In this document: positions 11,323 to 22,704 of the stretch, piece after piece
Layout: every line of letters begins with the position of its first letter
How positions within the stretch are numbered: the stretch's first letter is position 1
DNA from: Nautilus pompilius
Lineage: Eukaryota > Mollusca > Cephalopoda > Nautilida > Nautilidae
Assembly (NCBI GenBank): GCA_018389105.1
Contig: JACATO010002458.1
Span: forward strand, 104,501 to 168,500
Direction: 5' to 3'
DNA: 64,000 nucleotides
Notes under the pieces: generated by a model
What the model was told of the DNA's origin: nothing
Seen by the model: the letters and a program-made list of their open reading frames with translations, nothing else
Database searches by the model: none
Made by a program: the position numbers and the translations under genes

Positions 11323-11597
11323 CTTCTTCGATCACTCTGTCCCAGTGCATCCGTCTTCAGCAGCGGTTCATTCTTCTGACATTTCCTTGTCATAGGAGAC
11401 TTGCCTCTGTCATGGCTATAGAGCATCCCCCTGCCCTTGGTTCCTCTGTCTGAGTGCCTACACAGGCCACTCCCCAGCGGCAACTGGAGCAGTGCCAGTA
11501 AAGTACCTCGCTCAAGGGTCACAATGATGTGACCAGCAGCGGGAATTGAACCCAGGACCCTTAGGTCCTGAAGCCAACACACTCACCGCTGAGCCAC
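11323..11597 (-). mobile_element. complete tRNA-derived SINE
   Basis: On the minus strand the 275-bp element begins 'gtggctcagcggtgagtgtg', an A-box head like a tRNA. It reaches a B box 'gggttcaattccc' about 45 bp later and then a tRNA-unrelated body containing 'gacccttgagcgaggtac'. That body box ('cttgagcaaggcact' type) recurs in SINEs and other repeats of many animals. Perfect 15-bp direct repeats (11308-11322, 11598-11612) flank it, which is the mark of LINE-type target-primed insertion into AT-rich DNA. The exact duplication suggests a fairly young copy. The partner LINE is not in the window. Confidence 0.85.
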
Positions 11598-11612
11598 ATA
11601 TATATAAGTTAT
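11598..11612. repeat. right target-site duplication of the 11.3-kb SINE
   Basis: Identical to 11308-11322. Confidence 0.8.
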
Positions 11613-13205
11613 AACAACTTTCTACCCACTTGCTTGTATCTATCGACAGCCGCAGTTCCATTTGCAAAAGTAATTACCGACTCAGGGTCAGTTATGTCTA
11701 CAATAAATAACCCAGTTTATTAACAGCTTACTTCTCGTGCGGAACTGTCTCTGTAGATGAGGGATGCAGCTTTGCCTAACGGATGCTTTTCGAGAACGAT
11801 TGAACAAAAAGTAGCCAGGTCGAAACTTTTCGAAGGTACTGATGCTGAGATGCAGTGGTGAAACTGACGCCCCCCCTTTTTTTCCGCCTTTGGGTCTTCT
11901 CGAGAACATTTCTCACCACACGGCATGAGAACCAGTCTTCGAGTCTTTTTGGCGCAAGGGGACACCGTCAGGAACCCTGGTCGCCTTCGGTTACTGCGTC
12001 GTGATGATTCTCCAGGGACTCGGTAAAAGAAAAGAAAAGAAAGCAAACCCAAAAGGCGCTTTCACCTGCGATGTCGCTATTGACAAAAGGGCTGAATCAG
12101 TCAAGTGGACAATCGCAAACAACGCCATGCATTAGTGTCGGGTTTCGGCCAAGCAATCTCTTTTTCATCTTACCGCCGTCAAAATGACATAATATTGCAT
12201 AGCTGTCACCAAGGCTGATGGCTCCGCCTAAAATCTATCAAGCAGCCCTGATTAATTTTCAGTTTTAATGCAGCGCTGATGTAAAGACATGCCAACTTGT
12301 TTTATGAACTACCTTGACCTCACGTGTCAGAGCGTTAATAAATTATGGCGGTAATTTTACTGGTAATTGCCTCCCTTGAATTTAGGCAGCCTCTCTGTGC
12401 AGTTCTTTCTCTTTTATTTCGTATTATTAGTTTTTTCAATGCTTTGCTAATAATGTATTAATATTCAAACATCTTTATAATATATTTTTTCCCCAATATT
12501 CTAGTGTTTTAAAAAAATAAAATGAGTGACAAAATATCTAGTCGAAAGGCGTTTATTCATTTATTTATTATTTGTTTATTGCCGAAGTGATATTAGTAAA
12601 TAAAACAGATAGTTGGACCTTTCACTCACCACTAATCCTGATCTGATCTGTAGGTTTTACCAGGTGATGTAATGTACAGGTACATGAACAGAATGATATA
12701 CACACTTTGCTGTCAAAGATTTTAAAAATATATATATATATATTCTAGTTTAGCCCCGCAGCCGAAAACTAAGCCACTTTTTCGGCAGAAATCTTCAAAG
12801 GGATTAAAGAGCATAATCCAGTTAAAGTATCACGCTCGGGCTGCCAGTTGCCGGGGAGACGGGTTCTGAGCACGCCCTTCAGACCGGATTCCTACTTCTT
12901 TCTCTAATACCACCCAACGACCGCTTTCACACTGCCTTTATTACGTAGATAGCAGATTGAGCAGAAACATCTAATAACTTCGCGTCGACTACAAAGAGAA
13001 AATAAACTTGTCTGATCGACGACAATGACAGCAAAAGAAACACAAGAACGTAATACTATATATATATATATATAAAACAGGCGGTATTCGCGCTGAAGGA
13101 ATTCTATAGGTTACATTCTTTGTTACTCTCCTTAGAAATTCAAAAAAAAACAAAAAAGGGGCATATTTCATATAAATATGCATACCAAATATTTCAAAAG
13201 CAGCG
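11613..13205. other. non-coding stretch, possible conserved non-coding element at 12180-12420
   Basis: No credible coding. 12180-12420 has balanced composition, no simple repeat, and several TAAT-type homeodomain words ('ctgattaattttcag', 'gttaataaattatggcgg', 'ctggtaattgcc'). This looks like a regulatory element, but it is only an impression. Short (TA)n runs lie at 12727-12743 and 13057-13074. Confidence 0.3.
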
Positions 13206-13254
13206 ACACACACACACACACAGAGACACACACACACACACACACACACACACA

Positions 13255-13285
<31 letters not shown>

Positions 13286-13291
13286 TGTGTA
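13206..13291. repeat. (CA)n microsatellite
   Basis: About 75 bp of CA repeat with two interruptions, ending in 'acacacgtgtgtgt', a small palindrome. Confidence 0.95.
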
Positions 13292-14551
13292 TTTGTTATA
13301 AGAAAGTAAAATCAATGAAAGACATTTAAACCACTCTTCATATCTAGAGGTAAAATCAGACCGTTAATATTTCCCCGTTTTCATATCTATTAAAATATAG
13401 TTGAAGAAAACATAATTTCGTCTACTTTTGGCACCCGGTTGTAAAATAGCAAGGTCGTAGATGAAGGCCCGGGTTCGGTTCTCTTCGGGCTTTAATTAGC
13501 AGGATCTTGTCTCACTCTTCTGCACCGATCCATCTTTGTGAGTTTTTCTCCTAAAACGAAGCGGCGAGCGGAGCTTTTTCCCCCGGGTACACTGGATGGA
13601 GGATTCCCGAATGACTCGACGTCGCTCGTCTGTTCACCATCCCTGATGCCCTGCGGATTCCGACTCAGAATAAGGGACCTCCGCAAAGGAAGAAAGGTCC
13701 AAACCGGTTTTCCATGAATGTCCACTCGTTTCCAAAATGTCAGCCGGCTTAGCTTAGCTATGCAAAAGTATAGGAACCCGAGAGCGGTGGGGGAGGGATT
13801 TCTTCCCCCTTTTCGGGGTCATGTTATGAAGTCAGTAGAATTGGAATCGTCTTTCTTATATTTTAAGGTGGGTATGTGTGTCAGCCGATTTCTGTATGTA
13901 GAGAAGCCTCGTTCTGACAAGGAGGGCGACATCTAGCGTGACGGGCACCAGAGATGGAAGACGGCGGATGTGGCAACGAAGCCTCTGTCGCTGAAGATTA
14001 AAAGGGAGTGGCTAAGCCTCGCACTCGTTTGGTGGGGGGGGATGGGCAAAACTTTGCCACTACAACACATACAAATAACCTGCTATTATTTCCCAGCCAA
14101 TCTAATTAACGTCTTCTGTTGTTGTGTCTTAATCCGCCCGTTTGCTTCCGGGCAAGGAACAACAACAACAACAACAACAAAAATAAAGACGGGAAAGGGG
14201 AAATAGGGTTTATGGAAACTTGATCCAGTAAGTTACAGCTACCAAGGAGTTTTTGCCCACCCAGACCTGTCAGTGGCTCCCATGGCCGCCAGCTCGTAAA
14301 TGGAAAAGAGTCGGCTGGTGTAAACGGCGCGAGTTTGGAAAGGGGCCTCGTCGCCCCTTCCCCCCCCCCGGCTGTGACGCGAGCCGGTCTGTGTTGGTTG
14401 GCCCCTTGTGGCGAGAGCAGTCGTTATATAAAAGGCTGGAAGTGTAATGGCAATCGTCGTTGTAGATCTTCACGACTCCGTTTGTTCAAAAAATGCTCTA
14501 CGTTGTGAGGAATTAGTGTCTAATATCCCTGGCCAACAGTTCTTTACTTGT
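13292..14551. other. non-coding stretch, possible SINE-like copy at 13455-13700
   Basis: At 13466 'cgggttcggttctc' looks like a B box. Around 13520-13545 'gcaccgatccatctttg' and 'tgagtttttctcc' resemble the middle of the SINE family seen at 17.2 and 53.0 kb, but the fit is weak. A (CAA)n run lies at 14158-14178. No coding. Confidence 0.3.
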
Positions 14552-14622
14552 TTTTAACTAATCGTGGGGGGCTGATTTCAAAAGTGAAATCGGTTTTCGC
14601 CCATCACGTCAAGTTTTTGTTC
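14552..14622. repeat. left inverted repeat of the 14.55-15.78-kb element
   Basis: It pairs without gaps, as a reverse complement, with 15708-15778. The inner 31 bp agree at 27 positions and share 'gcccatcacgtcaagtt'. The outer part is more worn but still shares 'actaatc' and 'gctga..tcaaa'. Confidence 0.75.
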
Positions 14623-15350
14623 GACGGGAACTTAAAATGGTTAACTTTTTACTTGGTCAACAAGGAGGATACACGAAATATCCATGTTTCTTGTGCCTGT
14701 GGGATAGTAGAGCTAAGGACAGGCACTGGACTCAGAAGAACCGGCCGGCGAGAACGTGCTTAAATGTCGGAGAACCAAATATCAAAAACCAACCACTAGT
14801 AGATCGGGTAAAAATCATCTTTCCTCCTCTCCACATCAAACTGGGTCTAATGAAGCAGTGTGTTAAAGCTCTGAGCATAGAGGGTGGCTGTTTTAAGTAC
14901 ATATGCACAACATTTCCTGGCCTCAGTTATGAAAAAATGAAAGCTGGTGTCAAATCAGAAAACTGATGAGAGATCAACACCTCACAAGCTCCATGAATGG
15001 TATGGGGAAAAGAGCATGGAATTCTTTCGCGGCTGCTGTGAAACATTTCCTGGGAAACAAAAAAGCTGAAAATTACAAAGATCCTATTCAAACATTGCTT
15101 GAGAATTTTCATCTTCTGGGTTGCAACATGAGCATAAAGGTTCGTTTCCTCAACAGTCATCTTGGTAAATTTCCTGAAAATCTAGGTGACGTAAGTGAAG
15201 AGCGAGGTGAAAGGTTCCATCAAGATGTACAAGCTATGGAGGAGCGATACCAAGGAAGGTGGGATACTCACGTGATGGCCGACCATTGTTGGAGTATGTC
15301 TGGAAATGAAGCACTCCAGAAAAGCCTACAAACGAAAATTCAATCCATGA
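14617..15350 (+). pseudogene. broken copy of a widespread uncharacterised invertebrate protein family ('CFLCLWDSRA' type)
   Basis: The first segment (14617-14950) reads 'LKMVNFLLGQQGGYTKYP', 'CFLCLWDSRA' and 'FPPLHIKLGLMKQCVKAL'. A frameshift near 14950 moves to 'QIRKLMRDQHL', 'KRAWNSFAAAVKHFLGN', 'FPENLGDVSEERGERFHQDV' and 'ERYQGRWDTHVMADHCW'. A second shift near 15300 restores the usual end 'KHSRKAYKRKFNP', stop at 15348-15350. I recognise these blocks from many proteins listed as uncharacterised in arthropods, molluscs and other invertebrates. They occur in high copy and are probably spread by a mobile element, and their biochemical role is unknown to me. The N-terminal half of the family is missing. 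Only two frameshifts break about 245 codons, so this copy decayed recently or slowly. Confidence 0.82.
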
Positions 15351-15707
15351 AGGAAGAATGCGTCATTTACTGACATCAGTTAACGTAAATAAACCCATGT
15401 CTGTCATTGTTTTGTCTGTACGGTATTCTAAATGAAATGGTAAGAATATTCTGGATTAGTTTGTGCCCATTTTTTACTAAAATTCATCCAATTCTATCAT
15501 CGATTTATATTTTTCTATTCCAATATTTTGACCTGATATGTCACAGTTAGCCAGTCTATTTACTAATCTCAAAATCGATTCATGGTATTGTTTGTGGGAA
15601 TGGTATTCTAAATAAAACGATACGAATAGGGATGAGGTGATTGTGGAAATCACTGTAATCCTGTGCTTTTTTATGGCGATTGGTCGTAAAGGGGTGTGTG
15701 TGCTGTA

Positions 15708-15778
15708 GAGCAAGAACTTGACGTGATGGGCAGAAACCACTGAGATATTTGAGTTCAGCGGCCCCAGATTAGTCGGAA
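15708..15778. repeat. right inverted repeat of the 14.55-15.78-kb element
   Basis: Reverse complement partner of 14552-14622; see there. Confidence 0.75.
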
Positions 15779-17150
15779 ACAGGTCTCAGATATAAGTCAG
15801 CAGAAATCGTGTTGACCAGTGTTATTGACCACAAGACATTTTAGAGGAAAATAAAAAAAACTGATGAAGATTGTCAAAATGGTCGGTTTGTGTTAAACCG
15901 ATGCATTTCATTTTCAGGAAATCATTGCATTTTTGCTTAAAAAACCTGGATGCACTAAAGATTTATCTTTTCCCATACTTTTCTGACATGGTCAGTTTAA
16001 GAAAACATCTTGTGGAATGGACTAGATTAAACGTAATCTTTACTTACCATTAAGTGAGTGTGAAGTCCGTGCATCCATTTGGCTTCCATTTGTTTCGGCC
16101 GTGAATATCTTTGCGGCGAAACATTTTCCTTTCCTGGAATACGACCAAGGTGCTTAAATGACGAGATGATGATAACCTCAGTAGCCAAATGGCTGGAATT
16201 TCTAATTAACTACCAGCAGCTTACAGGTTTTAGTCCAGCGTCAAATGTGTTTTTCTTTACCACTGTCGACGCAAACTGGAAAAGGTTTTTTCTGAAACTT
16301 CGATAATTTAATTAACTACAAAGTTAATGATAAAGACTCGCAAAACAGGGGCGACGCGTTAAATACCTTTGCAACTTCAGCGGCTCACCATCGGGTAACT
16401 TATTAACCTTTAGTAAAATCATTTCAAAACAATTAAAGAAAGCACCGCTAATAGTAGTTAACACAGAGAGACAGTATAAATTAGTTTTCTCCTCTCGGGT
16501 CCCTAGATGAACGATGACGGCTCCCTGCTTCTCGTAACCAGTGAAGTATACTAAACTAAACTAAAACCCCTAAATAATATCGTCTCGTAACTGGTCTGGG
16601 GATTGTTTTGGAATTATTTGTTTCATTTACCCAGCTCCGGCGTCCACGTGAACACAGGTATTTCTAGAAATCTCGAAAAATTCTACGAAGAACTTCAGAC
16701 ATCTTTGTAAACAGGCACTTTACATCACAGCCCCGATGACGGAAAGGTTACTTCTTATTTAGTAGAACAATGAGACCTTTTATTTTTCTAATAGGCAGAG
16801 AAAGTTTGTCGTGTTATTTGAAAGGCTTCTGATTTTATTCTTTTCCCAAACGCGTTGTAATATACAGCAGACGGAGCGAAAAGAAAGGTTTCTGAGGGAG
16901 AGCACCTGACATCTTGGCCTCGTGCGCTTTTGTCTTTCGGCCATCCGCTTAGGAAAGGTCAAAAGGTCAGGGCGGCGGACCGCGGCGGTCGTCTGGTCCA
17001 GCGATCACCTGTTAGCTAAATAACTGCTGCGCCATTTTTACCCGCGCTCGAAACAAACAAAAACAAAAAAAAAAATGCCACGAGGGCGCCAAAGGGTCAC
17101 CTTTCAGATAACACAAGAATAAAGTTTCTACCCTAACTGCGGGCGACTGG
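15779..17150. other. non-coding stretch
   Basis: AT-rich to mixed composition with no credible coding. A poly-A run lies at 17066-17077. Confidence 0.5.
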
Positions 17151-17395
17151 CGGCCTAATCTTTACACCACTAAAACCCTAGTGTTTAGGGCACGGGTTCA
17201 ACTCTCGGCAGGGTCCACCTCGGTTTGGCTTACCTCCCCTGCCATAGCTTCTCCTTCACCAGCCCGTCACGTGAGTTTTCTCCGGGTACTCCGGTTTTCC
17301 TTGCACTTCGAAAAACAAACGGGTTTAGTATATTCCGTGCTGCGCTCGATTCATTCCTCTCCTACCAATAAAAGAATAATAAAAAAAAAACCTTA
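17151..17395 (+). mobile_element. SINE-like copy, 'tccgggtactccggtt' family
   Basis: A B-box-like 'cgggttcaactctcgg' at 17201 is followed by 'cggtttggcttacctcccc', then 'cgtgagttttctccgggtac' and 'tccggttttcc', ending in an A-rich tail (17378-17390). It is the best-preserved member of the family in the window. Confidence 0.65.
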
Positions 17396-18057
17396 TAGAA
17401 TTTTCAGCATGGTAACTTTTTAATCACCCTGTAGACTCTCATCGTACTTACTGGATTTTTACAATAGATGTGAAGTTCATCTTAGCGTTGTTCATTCTAG
17501 GTGTGTCTGTCTTACCTGGTCGGTATTGTCCAGCGAGTAGGTCCACTACACAAGTATTTCTTTCTTTCCTTATTTATTAGCTGAACGTCAGTCCAGGAAA
17601 TTAATAACTGCACCGAAAAAAGGAGGAAAAAGTGGTCAAAGGAATTATTTGAAAAAAAATTTTAAAAAACTGGAAAAGTTTGTATTTGTTTCTTTTTTCA
17701 GAGGGACAACTGAGTGAAGTCATTGAAAATCCGGTTTGGCTCGCGATGATTTGGCTACTGGGTGTTCCAGCTTTAGCAGAGGTTAAATATCTTGTTTAAT
17801 TTCATTTCTGACTCAGACATGTCAGAAATAACAATACCCTTTTAAACATCCGTCTTTTACATTTCCATCTCTTTAAAAGTAGATATTTTTATTGACTGTT
17901 TGGTGTCCGGTCAGATCCTGAAGGTTACGTTGTTTCAGCTATCACCATTTCCAGTTTGGTATGGAAGAGACATATGTCTGAACTCACTGGAGAATCGACG
18001 TTTAGATTTGTATAAATATGAAACTATATATATATGAACACTATCTGAAATAATTAT
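17396..18057. other. non-coding stretch
   Basis: AT-rich, no coding seen. Confidence 0.5.
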
Positions 18058-18990
18058 GAAACAGAAGAAAAACTGAGTATAAAATGCAAATAACTCATGA
18101 TAGGATCGCCATGTTTAAAAATTAAATGCTACAGTCACGTGTTGATATAGAGCACTGTGATTGGCTGTCTTGCAAGCAATCAGAAAGTGCTGAACCTGCA
18201 CAACGATTACAAAAGTGTAGGCAGTAATGTGGAGAATGTGTGGTAAATATTGTGGTTCCTGGGAAGGAGATATCAGATGACAACTGTGTTGAGTCTTTGG
18301 CAGTGATGGACGCTACAAGGATACGCGAAACTGGTACTGATGATAATTGATACAGCCGAGTAAGATAGCCCCAAGTCTTCAGAAGTGATGGTCGGTACCC
18401 CAGTGTATGCTGTCTACGGGAGAGACCACGACCCACTGGAGATCTTGGAAATTACCTGGCTACGTGAATAGGTGCCAACGTTTCTTTAACAATGGCAAGA
18501 TGCCCGTTCGCACAAAGTGGCTCCATTAAAGGTGCAGCGACCTGAAAACCTTTGCTAAAAAAAATGTAACCAAAATAACAAGGCTTAAGTGGACAGCAGA
18601 AATGGAACAGTGGGATGATCGAACTTGGAAGAAAGTGATCTCTTTACAGATGAGTCAGAGTTTGAACTGTTTGGCAATAGCCAACGGCAGCTTGTTAGAG
18701 GGCGGACCGGGAATCGGTGTGACAGCCACAGCGAAGCCTGGAGGTGGATCGATGCCAGTGCGTGGCTGCATTTCAGCCAGGTGTGTCGGGGATTTGCATA
18801 AAAGTCGAAGGTTGACTGGCTGCCAACAGGGACACGAAGACTCTCATCCATCGTGCCATTCACTCAGAAAGACATCGCGTTCAGTGGGCATTCATCTACA
18901 TCCATAAACTAATAAAACAAGGTGTTCTGCTCTGTCACGTCCTATATAAAACGAAAGGCTTGGGTGCCAAACATTAATGCACTGTGTGTA
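18058..18990 (+). mobile_element. Tc1-like transposon remnant, copy 1, internally deleted
   Basis: The 5' part matches copy 2 (31606 on) through 'aaacagaagaaaa', 'gtcacgtgttgatatag', 'ctgtgattgg' and 'cagaaagtgc'. Translation in shifting frames gives 'EISDDNC' (about 18270) and 'KWTAEMEQWDDRTWKKV' (about 18590-18640). Next are 'FTDESEFELFGNSQRQLV' (about 18646-18700) and 'CISARCVGDLHKSR'. These are hallmarks of Tc1-type DDE transposases; the DES is the usual second catalytic aspartate. After the equivalent of 32500 the copy jumps to the 3' flank ('cataaac...acaaggtgt'), losing about 240 bp that includes the end of the catalytic domain. The first and third catalytic residues are not seen. Confidence 0.8.
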
Positions 18991-19398
18991 TTGTATACGC
19001 CTGTCTCTCGGCTGCAGTTACTCGGCGTTTATGCATATCCTGCACGGGCTTCCATATTCATCTTCTGTAGTCCCTATAGGAGACTTAACATAAGTAAACA
19101 GACACCGAAATTTTGAAAGAACGCTCGTTCATTCTGGAATCATCCATAGCTCCAACAAAGCACGAGTAGATTAATACTCTGCGATCCAGCAGCTCGCTTT
19201 ATGTAAGGGGATAGCGCACCTGACACTGCGTGGCCGAGATCGGCAGTTCTATCGGCAGAATCGCAGCCCATCAATGACCAAATCTGTGTGTTAAGGGGGT
19301 TCGCGGAGACACTTCTTTTGGCAGACATCGGTCGAGAAAAGCCAACGCCGGCTCAACGATTGACATGGCCAGGCTATGACAGAGTTGTAATGCCTTGT
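18991..19398. other. non-coding stretch
   Basis: Nothing recognised. Confidence 0.5.
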
Positions 19399-19408
19399 TT
19401 CTCTCTCT

Positions 19409-19463
<55 letters not shown>

Positions 19464-19597
19464 TCCTCCCTCTCTCTCTCTCTGTCTGTATTGATGTCAC
19501 TCTCTCTCTCTCTCTCTGTATGACGTCTCGTTCTCTCTCTCTGTACTGACGTCTCTCTCTCTCCCGCCCTCTCTCACTCTCTCTTCTGTACTGACGT

Positions 19598-19649
<52 letters not shown>

Positions 19650-19769
19650 CCTCTCTCACTCTCTCTCTGTACTGAGTCTCTCTCTCTCTCTCTCTTCTCT
19701 CTCTCTGTCTCTGTCTGTATTGATGTCACTCTTTCTCTCTGTACTGACGTCACTCTCTCTCTCTCTCTC
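19399..19769. repeat. (CT)n array with embedded TACTGACGTC motifs
   Basis: CT repeats broken at irregular intervals by 'ctgtactgacgtctctc', 'ctgtattgatgtcactc' or 'ctgtatgacgtctcg'. This is the same combination, in the same orientation, as 33.8-34.3 kb and the reverse complement of 25.6-25.85 kb. Confidence 0.92.
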
Positions 19770-22131
19770 GTTGTAGGGATGGCATGAACTTGTGCACTAG
19801 CTTCCATAAAAGCCCTGCCTTCTTTGGATAGATAACTAACGTCAAAGACTAGGCGGGAATCTCTGTCGGAGAGTGCTGATATATCAGGAAACCATTTCAG
19901 TTCTTTCGCACATCACCGGCTGGTGCAGTGGTCCAAGGTCAGACCTCTTCCCATAACCACCCTATTTTTCGTCGAAAATTCCTGTGCTGGACGGTCCCAT
20001 ACCGATACCATACCACTGTCGGAAAACTATAACCCCCCCCCCGAATGGACATCCGGTAAAAAAAACAACAAAAAGGACGAGTGTTCCAATAGACAGCAGT
20101 GTGCGACAGTATCGTAGCCTGCAGGCAGAGCATGACGCGTATCCCTGTCCTTCAGCTATAGTCTTTACGCATGCGCCATGGGAAAGGGCGGACGTAAAAC
20201 CCTGGTACCAGGAGATATTGCGCGTTAGTTTTAAAATGTTCAAACTGCTTCTCCTAATTTTAACCCCCCAGTGTCCGTTGTGTCATAGAAGTACACGACC
20301 AACTGCCGCGTTTGTAGTGTTTTAGAACAGCTATAATGTCGAGAACACTATGCAGATATCTGAGAGGTACTTACCAATTTTAGATTTGCAAAGTAGAAAA
20401 AAAAACAACAACAACAACAAAACATTCTACTTGTGACATCATTCGCAAATGGTGAATAATGGCGATGATTGCATCAGATCGCGCTTTTGTGACATTTTAA
20501 ATACGTGGAATAAAAAAATGTTTATTGAATTTCTTTTATTTACACTGGCTCCGTCAGTTGTTTTATATAATAAATTGGACAAACAGATAATCTATGCTCG
20601 AAGTTTCTATCTTTGTTGATTTATTACCCCGCTACTTAGAATTTATTTTCAATTTATTTCTGTTTTTTTTTTTTTAAAAAAAACCTCAATCACAAAGCTA
20701 ACACCCGCTGCTGCGTGTTTACTTTCCTGTCGGAATACTTATTATATAATTCGGTTTTAAATCCCCTCCCCCAAAGTATCAAAAGAGATGGAGAATCAAT
20801 CGTTTTTCAAAAGATTCTAAGATGGCGGCCCGGCGACTCGCACAGAGCGCGACCTTCAAACGGTGTATCACCAGGCCGTCAGATTGACTCAATTAAAGGG
20901 TGCGGATCTTTGTTCCGAGGAGCAGTTTCTCGTTGTGCGTCGCCTCCTCCTCCTCCTTTCTTTTTTTTTTTTTTTTTTTTTCCGCGGCCTCGATCTGGTT
21001 TTTATTGCGCTTAATCGCGGGTAATTACAGACTGGTGGGTGCATGTGACCACACACACAAAAAAACAAAAAACACCGGATAAAATCCTCGCCTTGTTTGA
21101 TATTTCCCGGTCTGCCCCCCGGGACAGGGGATGCAAACTGGCCTCTTGTTGTTGTTGTTAATTCACCCGCGGACAGATCTACGCAACGGAATTAGGACAA
21201 ACTAAAACAACGGCACCGAAACCCAGCTTGTTTAGGGGTCCGGTCCGCGGCTCAGAGGACGAACATTAAATAGTTAAAAAGGTCAAATGTGGACCGGGTG
21301 TGTGAAAGAAACGAAGCAGCAGATATGCGGTAATTTCCCTATTAAAGAAGAACAGGAGCGTGACTTTCGTGAAATACCACTGGGTTATTGCCGCTAAATG
21401 TTTTATTTGTATATTTTTGTTTTTAATATGGAAATGATTGAATGTATCAGGTTATCTTTCTTTAAGAGAAACAATAGCATGGGAGACAACTCCTGTCATT
21501 TTTTTTTTTTTTTTTGGTTCTTTATTATACTTTTATAATAAATTAAAACCAATTGTCTGAATACAGTATAGTCGTTTATAATGCAGGAAATAGACTATAA
21601 TATTTCATAGACCGTCCACGCAGTTTCTGTACGTGCTGATTATAACGACCGTACCTGGTTAATTCCAGTTTCAGGTAAAGTGTCATGAACGCTAAAGAGT
21701 GTAAAGCAACAACAATGGACGACCCGTAAAACGCTGTAGTTTAGTGCTGAACCGGGACGGAGGTGCTTTCAAGTGATGGGACCAGAAACGTTAAGGGGAA
21801 AGGGGAGTAACGAAAGAGACAAGAAAAATAAGTTATGATTCAGAGAAGTTTACAGGTTCATTTTGTTTTGTCACAAACGAACTGTGGTCATTTTGGTGTC
21901 GTCCACCCGCTCCTTGGATGAGAGGGATAAATCGCTGGCTCTGGATCGCATCGTCCCATCTTCCTCTTGGTCCTGATGTAGAGGAAGGACTACACGAAGG
22001 AAATTTTAAACCGATGAAAACGGCCTTTTATGTTTTACCACAGGAATTATTGCCTTCATCTTTGCATCCTTAACTGGACGGAAGATGCATTCTAAACGTT
22101 TTCAGAGCGTCATTCGTTTCCAACCCAGTAA
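19770..22131. other. non-coding stretch
   Basis: It holds a C run (20032-20042), a (CAA)n run (20405-20420), poly-T runs (20665-20676, 20960-20981, 21500-21516) and AT-rich DNA. A weak A-box-like 'ctggtgcagtggtccaagg' at 19919 has no B-box partner. No coding. Confidence 0.5.
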
Positions 22132-22258
22132 TTACGACTTGGGGAGGGAGGCAAAGATACTGAAAGTACCCGGCATGTGGCGGGCAGGCCCCCGGGGCTC
22201 CGTCGTCTTCAGCTCGGCCTCAGACCTTCTGGGCTTCATTGCCAGCAAGACGTTGGGA
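22132..22258 (-). CDS. candidate terminal exon (minus strand)
   Basis: On the minus strand a strong polypyrimidine tract (22276-22297, T/C-rich on that strand) precedes an AG at 22259-22260. After it a frame runs without a stop ('NVLLAMKPRRSEAELK', 'ARHMPGTFSIFASLPKS') to TAA at 22132-22134. It lies downstream of the transmembrane candidate exon at 22521-22704 and could be its cytoplasmic tail. The phase does not match the best donor there (a donor in phase 2 would be needed), so the link is unproven. The protein is not recognised. Confidence 0.3.
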
Positions 22259-22520
22259 CTTTAGACGTCTCGATTTAGAAGGAAGAAAAAAAAAAGATTA
22301 AATCTATTGGCAACAAACTCCGACCAGGAGGAAAACGACGAGTAGTTTAAAGCCGGGACGAGACACCGACGCTTGTGAGAACGGGGAAGGCTCGTGGACG
22401 ACTGAACTCTCGAAGTTGCTTTTTTTTTTTTTTAAACGGTTGGGGGGAGGCAGAGTTCGACTAGCGACGAAGACTAGTGTTTTCCCCGTGATGCCGAAAG
22501 AGATGACGTAGTTGTCGGAC

Positions 22521-22704
22521 CTGGATCGGCCCGGGCTGCCGGCTTGTAGCGGAACCAACCGAGGAAAGCAAAGACGACACACGAGCAAAAGAAAACCAAC
22601 AGCAAAGTTACAGATAACCAGGTTATCCCCCGTGAATCTAACAAACCTGCTTCCAGCTCGCTCTTGGCGTCCATAGTCAGACCGTTTGCGTTGCCTCGCC
22701 GGTC
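22521..22704 (-). CDS. candidate exon with a transmembrane helix (minus strand)
   Basis: On the minus strand an acceptor-like 'ttcactcctacaacag' precedes 22704. The frame reads through 'MDAKSELEAGLLDSRG', then a hydrophobic span 'WLSVTLLLVFFCSCVVFAF' followed by 'LGWFRYKP'. This is a textbook single membrane-spanning helix with a basic cytoplasmic edge, and it contains an in-frame ATG. A CAG|GT donor follows at 22521. Read this way it would be the juxtamembrane exon of a type I membrane protein. It could be a chance ORF. Splice-site matches are moderate and I recognise no family. Confidence 0.33.

Larger units (their letters stand above)
14552..15778 (+). mobile_element. inverted-repeat-bounded element carrying a broken ORF of an uncharacterised invertebrate family
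   Basis: About 1.2 kb lies between 71-bp imperfect inverted repeats. The interior holds the frameshifted reading frame described at 14617-15350, then about 350 bp of AT-rich non-coding DNA. The inverted repeats suggest a DNA-type mobile element or a deletion derivative of one. I see no recognisable transposase motif and cannot name the superfamily. The inverted repeats could also come from two oppositely oriented copies of one repeat flanking the ORF. Confidence 0.6.
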
